Of a stretch of DNA of 32,031 bases, positions 16,529-24,421 are shown one piece after another. Both the position numbers and the translations under genes were made by a program. The notes under the pieces are model-generated. The model did not search any database, was not told the origin of the DNA, and was given only the letters and a program-made list of their open reading frames with translations. The DNA is from Pelomonas sp. Root1444 (GTDB lineage: Bacteria; Pseudomonadota; Gammaproteobacteria; Burkholderiales; Burkholderiaceae_C): the NCBI RefSeq assembly GCF_001426885.1, contig NZ_LMFP01000032.1, forward strand, positions 88,839 to 120,869, written 5' to 3'. Position 1 is the first letter of the stretch; every line of letters starts with the position of its first letter.

Positions 16529-17256
16529 CAATCCCTGCGCATCTCGGCGACGAAGTCGTAGTAGTCGCTGCGGCAATAGGAGTGCGTCAGCTCCACCGCC
16601 TTGCCCGAGGCCAGGTAGCCGACCCGCGTGATGAACAGCACCGCGGCGCCCAGCGGCACTTCCAGCAGACCGGCGAGCTTGGCGTCCGCGTTCAACGCGC
16701 GGATGTGCTGCAGGGCCCGCACCGGTGCGCGGTCGCCCAGGTGCGTGTACAGCGACGCCTCGACCTTCTGCGGGTCGGGCAGCACGGACTGCGGCAGCAC
16801 GCTGACCTCGTAGGCCATGACGACCGCATCGGCCAGGCGAAGCCGCTCCAGCCGCGCGACGCGCTCGCCGCTCTTCAGCTCCAGCGACAGCTGCTCGTCC
16901 GGCGCCGCCGGCGTGAAGCCGCGCTGCAGCCAGCGCGAACTGGGCACGAAGCCGCGCTGGTGCAGCTCTTCCGAGAAGCTGGTCAGGCGCGTCAGCGGCT
17001 GCTCCAGCTTGGGCGCGATGTAGTTGCCCGAGCCGCGCTTGCGGATGATCAGCCCCTGCTCCACGAGCCGGTCGATGGCCTTGCGCGCGGTGACACGCGA
17101 CAGCGCCAGCTGCTCGGCCAGCACGCGCTCGCTCGGCAGCGCCTCGTCGGCGTGGAAGATGCCGTCGCGGATCGCCTGCGCCAGGCCTTGCGCCAGCTGC
17201 ATGTACAAGGGCGACGCCGCGTTGGGGTCGGGCTTGAAGTCGAAAACAGCGCTCAT
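16528..17256 (-). CDS. nagR: GntR/HutC-family regulator of GlcNAc use (NagQ/NagR-like)
   Basis: This 242-residue regulator has an N-terminal winged helix-turn-helix (about residues 10-80) with LPSERVLAEQLALSRVTARK and the wing RKRGSGNYIAP. A UTRA ligand-binding domain (about 95-240) contains SFSEELHQRG and VELTHSYCRSDYYDF. Family relatives such as YvoA/NagR, DasR and NagQ bind GlcN-6-P or GlcNAc-6-P and repress chitin and GlcNAc genes. It is the second gene of the operon and is expected to act on the 11-bp-phased arrays at 672-833, 5021-5069 and 18183-18230. The ATG overlaps the kinase stop as ATGA. Confidence 0.92.
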   Translation of the reverse strand: MSAVFDFKPDPNAASPLYMQLAQGLAQAIRDGIFHADEALPSERVLAEQLALSRVTARKAIDRLVEQGLIIRKRGSGNYIAPKLEQPLTRLTSFSEELHQRGFVPSSRWLQRGFTPAAPDEQLSLELKSGERVARLERLRLADAVVMAYEVSVLPQSVLPDPQKVEASLYTHLGDRAPVRALQHIRALNADAKLAGLLEVPLGAAVLFITRVGYLASGKAVELTHSYCRSDYYDFVAEMRRD

Positions 17257-18161
17257 GCGGAGGTTGTCTCTTGTTGTTGGATCAACCAGAGCGCGCCGGC
17301 GGCGGCGTCGCCCTGGGGTTCGACACGGCGGGACTGCACGGCGGGGCTGAGGCGGCTGCCCAGGCGCAGCGCGATGCTGCCGGCCAGGGCCAGCGGCAGC
17401 GTGGGGTGGACGGCAGCGGCCAGGGCCTCCAGCGCGCGCGCCGCGTCGTTCAACAGCGCGGCGGCGGCGGGGTCGGCGGCCTCATGCTCGAAGACGAGGG
17501 GCGCCAGGCTCGCATAGCCGCCCTGCCCGGCCTGGGCGCAGAAGGCCAGCATGGCCTCGCGCGTCGCGCCGGCCCGGGCCCACACGGCCTGCACCAGCGG
17601 GCCGGCCGGCGCGCGCTGGTCATAGGCCGCCTGCGCCAGTTTCATGGCCTGCTGGCCCAGCCAGGCGCCGCTGCCTTCGTCGCCGATCTGCCAGCCCCAG
17701 CCGCCCACCATGCGGCGCCGGCCGTCCGGCAGCAGCGCCTCGGCGACCGAGCCGGTGCCGGAGATCAGCAGCGCGCCCGGCTTGCCACCATGGGCGCCAA
17801 GCAGCGCGGCCAGGCCGTCGGTGACCAGCGTGAAGCGCGCGACACCAGGGTCCGCGGCGACAAAGGCCCGCAGCTGCGCCGGCACGCCGGTGCCCGACAG
17901 GCCCAGGCCCAGCGCACAATCCTCGAGCGCCAACCCGGCCACGCCGGCGCGGGCGATGGCCTCGGCGACATGGCGCCAAGCCTGCTCCGCGCCCTGCCCC
18001 AGCGCCGAAGCACCGGACTCGCCGCGGCCCAGGATGCGGCCCGCTGGGTCCGCCACCACGGCCCGCGTGCTGGTGCCGCCGCCATCGACGCCCACCCACC
18101 AGCGCACGGGTCGGCCGGAGTTGCAGGACGTGAGGAGCGAGGGGTGGAGAGCGAGCGGCAT
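17253..18161 (-). CDS. nagK: BadF/BadG-type N-acetylglucosamine (or glucosamine) kinase
   Basis: This 302-residue ASKHA-fold kinase of the BadF/BadG/BcrA/BcrD family has phosphate-1 motif VGVDGGGTSTRAVV (from residue 23), LISGTGSVAEA, and GGWGWQIGDEGSGAWLG, typical of the GspK/NagK-II sugar kinases. It would phosphorylate GlcNAc to GlcNAc-6-P for NagA. Glucosamine is the alternative substrate and sequence alone does not decide. It is the first gene of the operon. The ATG at 18161 has no clear Shine-Dalgarno, and GTG for V19, just before the motif, is a weaker alternative. The promoter lies at 18186-18214. Confidence 0.88.
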   Translation of the reverse strand: MPLALHPSLLTSCNSGRPVRWWVGVDGGGTSTRAVVADPAGRILGRGESGASALGQGAEQAWRHVAEAIARAGVAGLALEDCALGLGLSGTGVPAQLRAFVAADPGVARFTLVTDGLAALLGAHGGKPGALLISGTGSVAEALLPDGRRRMVGGWGWQIGDEGSGAWLGQQAMKLAQAAYDQRAPAGPLVQAVWARAGATREAMLAFCAQAGQGGYASLAPLVFEHEAADPAAAALLNDAARALEALAAAVHPTLPLALAGSIALRLGSRLSPAVQSRRVEPQGDAAAGALWLIQQQETTSA

Positions 18162-18182
18162 GGTCGACAGGATTCAGTCGAT

Positions 18183-18230
18183 ACCACTCTAATACCAACC
18201 AGCAAGCCCGTCAATTGGTTTTAAACTGGT
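18183..18230. promoter_or_regulatory. Divergent operator between the nag operon and the TPR gene
   Basis: Two half-site pairs point in opposite directions: ACCACT (18183) with ACCAAC (18194), and ATTGGT (18214) with ACTGGT (18225). Each pair is spaced exactly 11 bp. The left pair serves the minus-strand operon and the right pair faces the TPR gene. The half-sites match those before both TonB receptors, so one regulator probably controls all three regions. Confidence 0.68.
18186..18214 (-). promoter_or_regulatory. Promoter of the ten-gene nag operon
   Basis: On the minus strand, TTGACG (18214-18209) and TAGAGT (18191-18186) are separated by 17 bp. One operator half-site overlaps the -10, one lies in the spacer and a third touches the -35. 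This is a classic repressor placement. The +1 would be near 18179, giving a leader of about 18 bases before the kinase ATG. Assigned by eye. Confidence 0.6.
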
Positions 18231-18329
18231 CTATGGCCGCTGGCTTGGGCTACGGACTGACCCCAGTCCGCGGGCCTGCATGGCTACGGATCGACAAGAA
18301 TACCAGTGAGAAACCAACCCGAGGCCGCC

Positions 18330-19802
18330 GTGTTCACCCTCCAACCTGCCGCCAGCGAGACGTTGGCCGCGCTGCTTGCGCGCATTGCCCGCGTGGCGCA
18401 CCGTCATCCCACCACGGCGGACCGGCTGCTCCACACGCTGAGCGTCAATGCGTTCGCGGCGGGCGACACCGCTGTCGGCGTGGATACCCTCTATGCCCGC
18501 TTCGGTCTGCTGGAGCCGCGCGGGCGCGCGCTGGAGTTGCTGCCGGCGCTGGAGCAGGCCGGCGCCCTCGCGGCCGCTGGTCACTTTCCGGTGCAGGCCG
18601 CGCGCGTGTGCGAGGCGCTGGGCCGCATCGCCTACCAACAGGGCGAGTACCAGCTTGCCAGCGAGCAATGGTCGCGGGCGCTGGACCTCGCCGAGGTCAG
18701 CGGCCACCTGCAGGCCGGCGTGGCCGCGCGCATCGGCCTGGGGCAGATCCACTACGCCCATGCCGACTGGGCACGCGGCCTGCGCCAGATGCGCGATGCC
18801 GGCGAGCACCTGGCCCAGCTGGGCAGCCAAGGCGACGACAGCCACCTGGCCGCCAAGCTGGCGCTGAACATCGGCGTGGGCAGCTTCGAGACCGGCGACC
18901 TGCCGGCCGCTGAGCGTCATTTCAGCCATGGCCTCGCGGCGGCGCGGCGCGGCGCGCACCGGGTCTTCGAGGCCGAGGCGCACTGGCACCTAGCGCGCGC
19001 GGCGCTGGCCCGCCAGCGCATGGACTGGGCGGTGGCCGACTGCCGGCTGGCGCTGGACATCGCCGTCCGCCACGGCTACCCCTGGCTGGAGGCCGCCGCC
19101 AGCCGCACCTGGACCGAGATCGCGCTGGCCCGCGGCGACACGGCCGCCGCCATCCGCTCCACGCGCCACGGCCTGGCCCTCGCCCAGCGCATCCAGTCGC
19201 GCGCCCAGGCCCGGCAGGCGCACCTGCAGCTGGCGCAACTGCTGCAGACCGAGGGCGACGCCGCCGGCGCGCTGGAGCACCTGTGGCAACACCTGGCCCT
19301 GCAGTCCGAGATCGAGCGCTTGAGCCTGCCGGCCCGCACCACGCTGGCCCCGCCGGCGGAGGACGGCGGCGCACCCGTCACGCCCGAGGAGCTGCTGCTG
19401 CACCTGTGCGGCCAGCGCCAGCGCCTGGCTACCGCGCCGCCGCCCGAGGCGGTTGCGGAGCTGAAGGCCGCCAGCGCCCGCATCCTCGGCCTGGCGAGCG
19501 TGGTCCGCTGGCCTTTGGGCGACGGCGGGCTGCATACCGCCGAACAGCCGCGCTATGTCGACCTGCTGACCCGCCACGGTGCGCCGCTGGCCTTGCCCGA
19601 CGCGGCGCTGCACCCCTGCCATGCCGAGCTGCACGGTCTGCCGGGCGCAGCCCAGGCGCGCATCGAAGTGCCCCTGTACGACGGTGCCCAGCTGGCGGGC
19701 GCGCTGTGGCTGGTGGACGCGCACGCGACCCGGGCATGGACGCGGCAGGAGCTGCTGATTGCGAGCCAGCTGGCTTTGCTGTTCGAAGCCCAAGGCAGTT
19801 AG
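18330..19802 (+). CDS. TPR-repeat protein with possible degenerate C-terminal GAF-like domain, function unknown
   Basis: This protein of about 490 residues is rich in Ala/Leu helical repeats that look like 6-8 tetratricopeptide units (for example EALGRIAYQQGEYQLASEQW and ALNIGVGSFETGDLPAAERHF). Its C-terminal 110 residues (from VVRWPLGDGG to LALLFEAQ) resemble a weak GAF-like sensor fold. No kinase, GGDEF, HTH or signal peptide is seen. GTG 18330 is chosen because GAGG lies five bases upstream; GTG 18306 is in frame but overlaps a lone ACCAGT half-site and lacks a ribosome-binding site. It diverges from the nag operon across a shared operator, so a sensing or assembly role in GlcNAc use is inferred. 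Its end overlaps the convergent gene by 4 bp. Confidence 0.75.
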   Translation: MFTLQPAASETLAALLARIARVAHRHPTTADRLLHTLSVNAFAAGDTAVGVDTLYARFGLLEPRGRALELLPALEQAGALAAAGHFPVQAARVCEALGRIAYQQGEYQLASEQWSRALDLAEVSGHLQAGVAARIGLGQIHYAHADWARGLRQMRDAGEHLAQLGSQGDDSHLAAKLALNIGVGSFETGDLPAAERHFSHGLAAARRGAHRVFEAEAHWHLARAALARQRMDWAVADCRLALDIAVRHGYPWLEAAASRTWTEIALARGDTAAAIRSTRHGLALAQRIQSRAQARQAHLQLAQLLQTEGDAAGALEHLWQHLALQSEIERLSLPARTTLAPPAEDGGAPVTPEELLLHLCGQRQRLATAPPPEAVAELKAASARILGLASVVRWPLGDGGLHTAEQPRYVDLLTRHGAPLALPDAALHPCHAELHGLPGAAQARIEVPLYDGAQLAGALWLVDAHATRAWTRQELLIASQLALLFEAQGS

Positions 19803-20554
19803 ACACTGCGCATGCGGCCCTCGCGACGCGGCGCCTCCTTCACCAGCTCCGTGATCAGCCGCGTCTCCGGCATCTGCGCCCAGTAGCGCACCGGCATCTC
19901 CTTCTTCATCATCGCCACCTTCAGGCGCGCCGGGTTGAAGATGCTGCGGTAGTAGGTCAGCCACAGCGCCTCGCCGGCGTCCGCGGGCGGTGCGTCTTCA
20001 CGCTGGGCGGGGCCGGCGCCGGTGAGGCGCCGGCCGTCCCAGTGCAGGCAACCCAGCGGCGTCAGGATGGCCCACGGGTGTTGCGCGAAGCGGCGCACGA
20101 AGAAGGGTGCGGCAGCGCGCAGGATGTGGTGCGCGGGCTCGAACCAGGCGACATGGCGGAAGCCACCGGCGGCCTGCTCGTCGGCCACCTGGCGAAAGCG
20201 CACGAAGGCATGCATCTTGTGGATCTCGCGGTCCACCTGGCGGGCCATGGACTGCAGGCGGCGGCGGTCGGGGTCCAGCACGTCGTCCCACAGGCCCGGC
20301 TCGCATTGCAGCCGGCGTGCAAAGGCCAGCAACCGGGCGTAGCGCGTGTCGTCGCCGTGCATGGCGACGCGCCGACCGAGGTCCGCCCAGCTGTCGGGCG
20401 GCGCCCAGGGCTTCGCGGCCTGCTCGGCGGCGTTGCAGAACAGCGCGGCCTGCGCACCGACGTCACGCGTCCAGTCGGCGTCGCCGGCCAGCAGCGCGGG
20501 CAGTTGCGCGGCAAAGCCGTCCCAGTCGGCGGGGTAGCGCAGCGGCAGCTTCAT
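19799..20554 (-). CDS. DUF4130 / TIGR03915-type predicted DNA repair protein
   Basis: This 251-residue protein has features of the DUF4130 family: REIHKMHAFVRFR, FEPAHHILRAAAPFFVRRF, WAILTPLGCLHWDG and LWLTYYRSIFNPARLKVAMMKKEMP. The family is linked to a radical SAM partner, and in other bacteria is fused to a uracil-DNA-glycosylase-like (UdgX-type) domain, which is absent here. A role in DNA repair is predicted, with no known reaction that I can name. ATG 20554 overlaps the partner's stop as TGATG, so the two are translationally coupled and share the LexA-controlled promoter upstream. Confidence 0.88.
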   Translation of the reverse strand: MKLPLRYPADWDGFAAQLPALLAGDADWTRDVGAQAALFCNAAEQAAKPWAPPDSWADLGRRVAMHGDDTRYARLLAFARRLQCEPGLWDDVLDPDRRRLQSMARQVDREIHKMHAFVRFRQVADEQAAGGFRHVAWFEPAHHILRAAAPFFVRRFAQHPWAILTPLGCLHWDGRRLTGAGPAQREDAPPADAGEALWLTYYRSIFNPARLKVAMMKKEMPVRYWAQMPETRLITELVKEAPRREGRMRSV

Positions 20555-21804
20555 CAGAACAACGCGGCCTGCTGCGCTTGCGGCCCTGGCCGCGCGAGGG
20601 CCTGCACGTCGGCCGGCTGCGGCCGGTGGTCGATGGCGACGAGGAACGGCAGTGCCTTCCTGGCCGAGGGGCCCAGCGCCAGCAGGTCCGCGCGCCGCAG
20701 CCGGCGGTGCTGGCGCGCGGCGACCAGCTTGTCCACCGAGCCCACACCCAGCCCCGGCACACGCAGCAGCGCCTCGCGCGGTGCACGGTCGACGTCGAGC
20801 GGGAATCCCTCCGGGTGCGCCAGCGCCCAGGCGAGCTTGGGATCGTGGCGCAGCGACAGGAAGCCGGCCTCGGTGACGATCTCGTCGGCACCGAAGCCGT
20901 AGAACCGCATCAGCCAGTCGGCCTGGTAGAGCCGGTGCTCGCGCAGCAGCGGCGCGGCCTGCGGCGGCAGTTGGCTGCTCGCGTGCGGGATTGGGCTGTA
21001 GGCCGAGTAGTACACGCGCCGCAGCCGCTGGGCCGTGTAGAGCCGGCTGGACAGTTGCAGCACGGTGCGGTCGTCGGACGCATCGGCGCCGACGATGAGT
21101 TGGGTGCTCTGCCCGGCGGGCGCGAACGACGGCGGCCTGGCGGCGCTGGCGGCGGCGCCGGGGAGCGCGCGGATGGCCTCGGCCGCGCGCTTGGCGTCCT
21201 TCGCCGCCTGCAGCCGCAGGTGGATGCGTGACATCGTGCGCTCGATGCCGCCGGCGTCCTTCTCGGGCGCCAGCGCTTTCAGGCTCGCGGCACTGGGCAG
21301 CTCGATGTTGATGGACAGCCGGTCGGCGTAACGCCCGGCGCGTTCGACGAGTTCGGGCGACGCGTCGGGGATGGTCTTCAGATGGATGTAGCCCTTGAAG
21401 TGCTCCTCTTCGCGCAGCCGCCGCGCGACCTCGATGACCTGCTCCATCGTGTAGTCGGGCGTGCGGATGATGCCGCTGGACAGGAACAGCCCTTCGATGA
21501 CGTTGCGCCGGTAGAAGGACAGCGTCAGCTGCACGACCTCGTCGATGGCGAAGCGCGCGCGCTTGACGTCGCTGGACTTGCGGTTGATGCAGTACAGGCA
21601 GTCGTACACGCACCAGTTCGTCAGCAGCACCTTGAGCAGCGACACGCAGCGGCCATCGGGCGTGAAGGCGTGGCAGATGCCGTTGCTGGTGGAGCCCAGG
21701 CTCCGGCCATCGCGCGAGTCGCGCTTCTCGGTGCCGCTGCTGGCGCAGGAGGCGTCGTACTTGGCCGCATCGGCCAGCACGGCGAGCTTGGTCTGAACAT
21801 CCAT
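20554..21804 (-). CDS. Putative DNA modification/repair radical SAM protein (TIGR03916-type)
   Basis: This 416-residue radical SAM enzyme has the CxxxCxxC iron-sulphur motif as CVYDCLYC (C65, C69, C72). An N-terminal conserved segment includes KYDASCASSG. A C-terminal helix-hairpin-helix DNA-binding motif is seen in LLRVPGLGVGSVDKLV, followed by a second HhH-like stretch. This domain order is that of the predicted DNA-repair radical SAM family paired with DUF4130. The substrate is unknown. The ATG at 21804 has no Shine-Dalgarno: a LexA-like palindrome occupies the bases just upstream. SOS induction is therefore predicted. Confidence 0.92.
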   Translation of the reverse strand: MDVQTKLAVLADAAKYDASCASSGTEKRDSRDGRSLGSTSNGICHAFTPDGRCVSLLKVLLTNWCVYDCLYCINRKSSDVKRARFAIDEVVQLTLSFYRRNVIEGLFLSSGIIRTPDYTMEQVIEVARRLREEEHFKGYIHLKTIPDASPELVERAGRYADRLSINIELPSAASLKALAPEKDAGGIERTMSRIHLRLQAAKDAKRAAEAIRALPGAAASAARPPSFAPAGQSTQLIVGADASDDRTVLQLSSRLYTAQRLRRVYYSAYSPIPHASSQLPPQAAPLLREHRLYQADWLMRFYGFGADEIVTEAGFLSLRHDPKLAWALAHPEGFPLDVDRAPREALLRVPGLGVGSVDKLVAARQHRRLRRADLLALGPSARKALPFLVAIDHRPQPADVQALARPGPQAQQAALF

Positions 21805-21836
21805 GCCGACAACTGTATATAAATACAGTTGTCGGC
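21805..21836 (-). promoter_or_regulatory. LexA (SOS) box inside a long inverted repeat
   Basis: The core CTGTATATAAATACAG (21813-21828) fits the CTG-N10-CAG SOS box with an AT-rich centre. It sits in a perfect inverted repeat with 14-bp arms (GCCGACAACTGTAT and its complement) around a 4-base centre. The outer arm touches the ATG of the radical SAM gene. Confidence 0.9.
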
Positions 21837-21854
21837 GGCGTGCGTCCTACACCG

Positions 21855-24284
21855 TCAGACCATCGGCGGGTCGGTCTCGCGCTGGAAGTGGCGGTGCCTG
21901 GCGACGGCTTCGATGAAGTCGGCCGCGCCCGTGGCTGCATCGTCCGCAACGACGATGCCGGGGTCGGGCACCTCGGTCGCCGTCGCCGTGCCGACGCCCG
22001 CCGCCTGCAGCAGTTGCAGGCCGGTGCCCAGCGCCAGGATGGACTTGCAGTGGCGGTACTGGTCGCGGATGAACTCGTAGGTGTGGCCGTCCCGCAGCAG
22101 CGCGTTCACCGCGGCCTCGCCATCGGGCAGCACCAGCGCGTCGAACAGGAAGCCGGGCTCGTTCTCCAGCGACACGTCCGCCTGCAGTGCCACACCATCG
22201 GCCGTCTGCACCGGGCCGATGCGCGGCGCGGCGATGCGCGGCACGGCGCCCTGCGCGAACAGCGCGGCGTGCACGGCCAGCAGCGACTCGCCGACGACGC
22301 CGTCGGCCGCCAGCATCACGATCTTGCGGCCGGCGATGGAGCCATCACCCGGCCGCGCGAACAGCGACAGCGCGGGCGACACCTTGACCTCCGGCCTCGG
22401 CGCACGCGCAATCGCCTTGGGCATGGGCTCGGGCAGCGGCATGTTCAGGCCGGCGGCCACCTTGGCCGCCAGGTCTTGCGATGCATTGCGCAGCGAGGCC
22501 AGCATGCGCTCGCGGATGGCCGGCACCGTGACCTTGCTGAGCTCGAAGCGGAAGGCCGCGGCGATGTGGTTCTGCTCCACCGGCGACTGGCTCTCGTAGA
22601 AGAGGCGCGCCTGGTTGTAGTGCTCGGCGAACAGCTCGGGCTTGGCGCGCACCTTGGCCTGGTCCTCGCGCGCGCGCAGCCGCGCCGCCACCGACGTGAA
22701 GCCCTGCTCCGCCGCGCCGGCCTGGAAGGGGCAGCCGCCGGCCAGCGAGTTGGGCTCGTAGCTCACGCGGCCGCGGTGGATGGCCTGGCGGTGCATGCCG
22801 TCGCGCTGGTTGTTGTGCACCGGCGCGATGGGCGAGTTGATCGGGATCTCATGGAAGTTGGGGCCGCCCAGCCGCGTGATCTGCGTGTCGACGTAGGAGT
22901 GAATGCGGCCGGCCAGCAGCGGGTCGTTGGAGAAATCCAGGCCCGGGATGATGTTGGCCGTGCAGAAGGCGACCTGCTCGGTCTCAGCGAAGAAGTTGTC
23001 GGGGTTGCGGTTGAGCACCATGCGGCCGATGGGGCGGACGGGCACCAGCTCTTCCGGCACGATCTTGGTCGCGTCGAGGATGTCGAAGCTGAAGCGCGCG
23101 GCCTCGTCTTCGGTGAACACCTGGATGCCCAGCTCCCACTCGGGGAAGGCGCCGCTTTCGATGCGCTCCCACAGGTCGCGGCGGTGGTAGTCGGGGTCGG
23201 CGCCGGAGATCTTGACGGCCTCGTCCCAGGTCAGCGAGTGCGTGCCGAACTTCGGGTTCCAGTGGAACTTGACGAACACCGATTCGCCGTCGGCGTTGAC
23301 CATGCGGTAGCTGTGCACGCCGAATCCCTGCATGGTGGCGTAGCTGCGTGGGATGGCACGGTCGCTCATGACCCACATCAGCATGTGGGTGGACTCGGGC
23401 ATCAACGAGACAAAGTCCCAGAAGGTGTCGTGGGCGCTGGCGGCCTGCGGCATCTGGTGGTGCGGCTCGGGCTTGACGGCATGCACGAGGTCGGGGAACT
23501 TCATCGCGTCCTGGATGAAGAACACCGGCATGTTGTTGCCTACGAGGTCCCAGTTGCCCTCGTCGGTGTAGAACTTGACGGCGAAGCCGCGCACGTCGCG
23601 CGCCGTGTCCTTGCTGCCGCGCTCGCCCTGCACGGTGGAGAAGCGCACGAACACCGGCGTGATCTTGCCGGCGGCCTTGAACGGCGCGGCGGTGGTCAAT
23701 TCAGGCAGCGCTTCATAGGCCTCGAAGAAGCCGTGCGCCGCCGAGCCGCGCGCATGCACGATGCGCTCGGGGATGCGTTCGTGGTCGAAGTGGGTCAGCT
23801 TGTCGCGGAGGATGAAGTCCTCCAGCAGCACCGGGCCGCGCGTGCCGGCCTTCAGCGAGTTCTGGTTGTCGGCGATGCGCACGCCCTGGTTGGTCGTCAA
23901 CGGCTGGCCGGAAGAGTCCACGCGCACCCGGTCCAGCGGTGCGACGGTGGGGTTGCCGCCTTCCGCCGCCTGCGTGCCGACCTTGGTGCTGGTCTGCGCC
24001 TCGGACAGCGTGCTGCCCGTCACCAGCCGCGATGGCGGCGTGACGTGCTGGCCCACCTCAGGCGCCAGGCCGTTGGCGGCACCATGCTCGCCCGCCTTGT
24101 TGGCGTTGAAGGGCAGCGCGGCCGCGGTGGTCTGTACATCTTCCATGCGCCGCGCCGCCGCGTCGCCCGCCGGCGCTGGCGACGGCCGGGCCGGGCCGCT
24201 GTCGGTATTGCGTGCCGCGGCCTTGGCGGGGGTGGACTTCTGGGCGGATTTTTTTGCCGGCGGGGTCGTGGGAGTCTTGGCCAT
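21855..24284 (-). CDS. katE: Large-subunit catalase, HPII (KatE) type
   Basis: This 809-residue catalase decomposes hydrogen peroxide in the cytoplasm. The catalytic histidine is H177 in [13 protein letters not shown], the distal Asn about N250 in [11 protein letters not shown], and the proximal haem Tyr is in [13 protein letters not shown]. The C-terminal 150 residues ([15 protein letters not shown] onwards) form the DJ-1/glutamine-amidotransferase-like domain of large catalases. The first 45 residues are rich in Lys, Ala and Pro ([14 protein letters not shown]), resembling histone-H1-like tails. ATG 24284 has AGGA seven bases upstream; an upstream in-frame start would add 16 poor residues. 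HPII homologues are often stationary-phase controlled. It diverges from the transporter gene. Confidence 0.95.
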   Translation of the reverse strand: MAKTPTTPPAKKSAQKSTPAKAAARNTDSGPARPSPAPAGDAAARRMEDVQTTAAALPFNANKAGEHGAANGLAPEVGQHVTPPSRLVTGSTLSEAQTSTKVGTQAAEGGNPTVAPLDRVRVDSSGQPLTTNQGVRIADNQNSLKAGTRGPVLLEDFILRDKLTHFDHERIPERIVHARGSAAHGFFEAYEALPELTTAAPFKAAGKITPVFVRFSTVQGERGSKDTARDVRGFAVKFYTDEGNWDLVGNNMPVFFIQDAMKFPDLVHAVKPEPHHQMPQAASAHDTFWDFVSLMPESTHMLMWVMSDRAIPRSYATMQGFGVHSYRMVNADGESVFVKFHWNPKFGTHSLTWDEAVKISGADPDYHRRDLWERIESGAFPEWELGIQVFTEDEAARFSFDILDATKIVPEELVPVRPIGRMVLNRNPDNFFAETEQVAFCTANIIPGLDFSNDPLLAGRIHSYVDTQITRLGGPNFHEIPINSPIAPVHNNQRDGMHRQAIHRGRVSYEPNSLAGGCPFQAGAAEQGFTSVAARLRAREDQAKVRAKPELFAEHYNQARLFYESQSPVEQNHIAAAFRFELSKVTVPAIRERMLASLRNASQDLAAKVAAGLNMPLPEPMPKAIARAPRPEVKVSPALSLFARPGDGSIAGRKIVMLAADGVVGESLLAVHAALFAQGAVPRIAAPRIGPVQTADGVALQADVSLENEPGFLFDALVLPDGEAAVNALLRDGHTYEFIRDQYRHCKSILALGTGLQLLQAAGVGTATATEVPDPGIVVADDAATGAADFIEAVARHRHFQRETDPPMV

Positions 24285-24421
24285 GGGGCGTCCTGTGCGG
24301 GTTGAGTGAAGCAACGAGGGGACATCTGGCATTCCGCATGCCCAGGCAGCCGGTTCGAGCGGAAAAACTTTTCGATCGGATGCATTCGCCTGGGCTATCG
24401 CGCCGGCTTCATCGGCATTTC

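Noticed and set aside
18253-18270. Hairpin CGGACTG/CAGTCCG as a terminator
   Set aside because: No T-run follows, and it lies in the leader of the TPR gene, so it is more likely a leader structure.
21840-24305. 821-residue open frame antisense to catalase
   Set aside because: Mirror of the catalase reading frame; no domain or signal visible.
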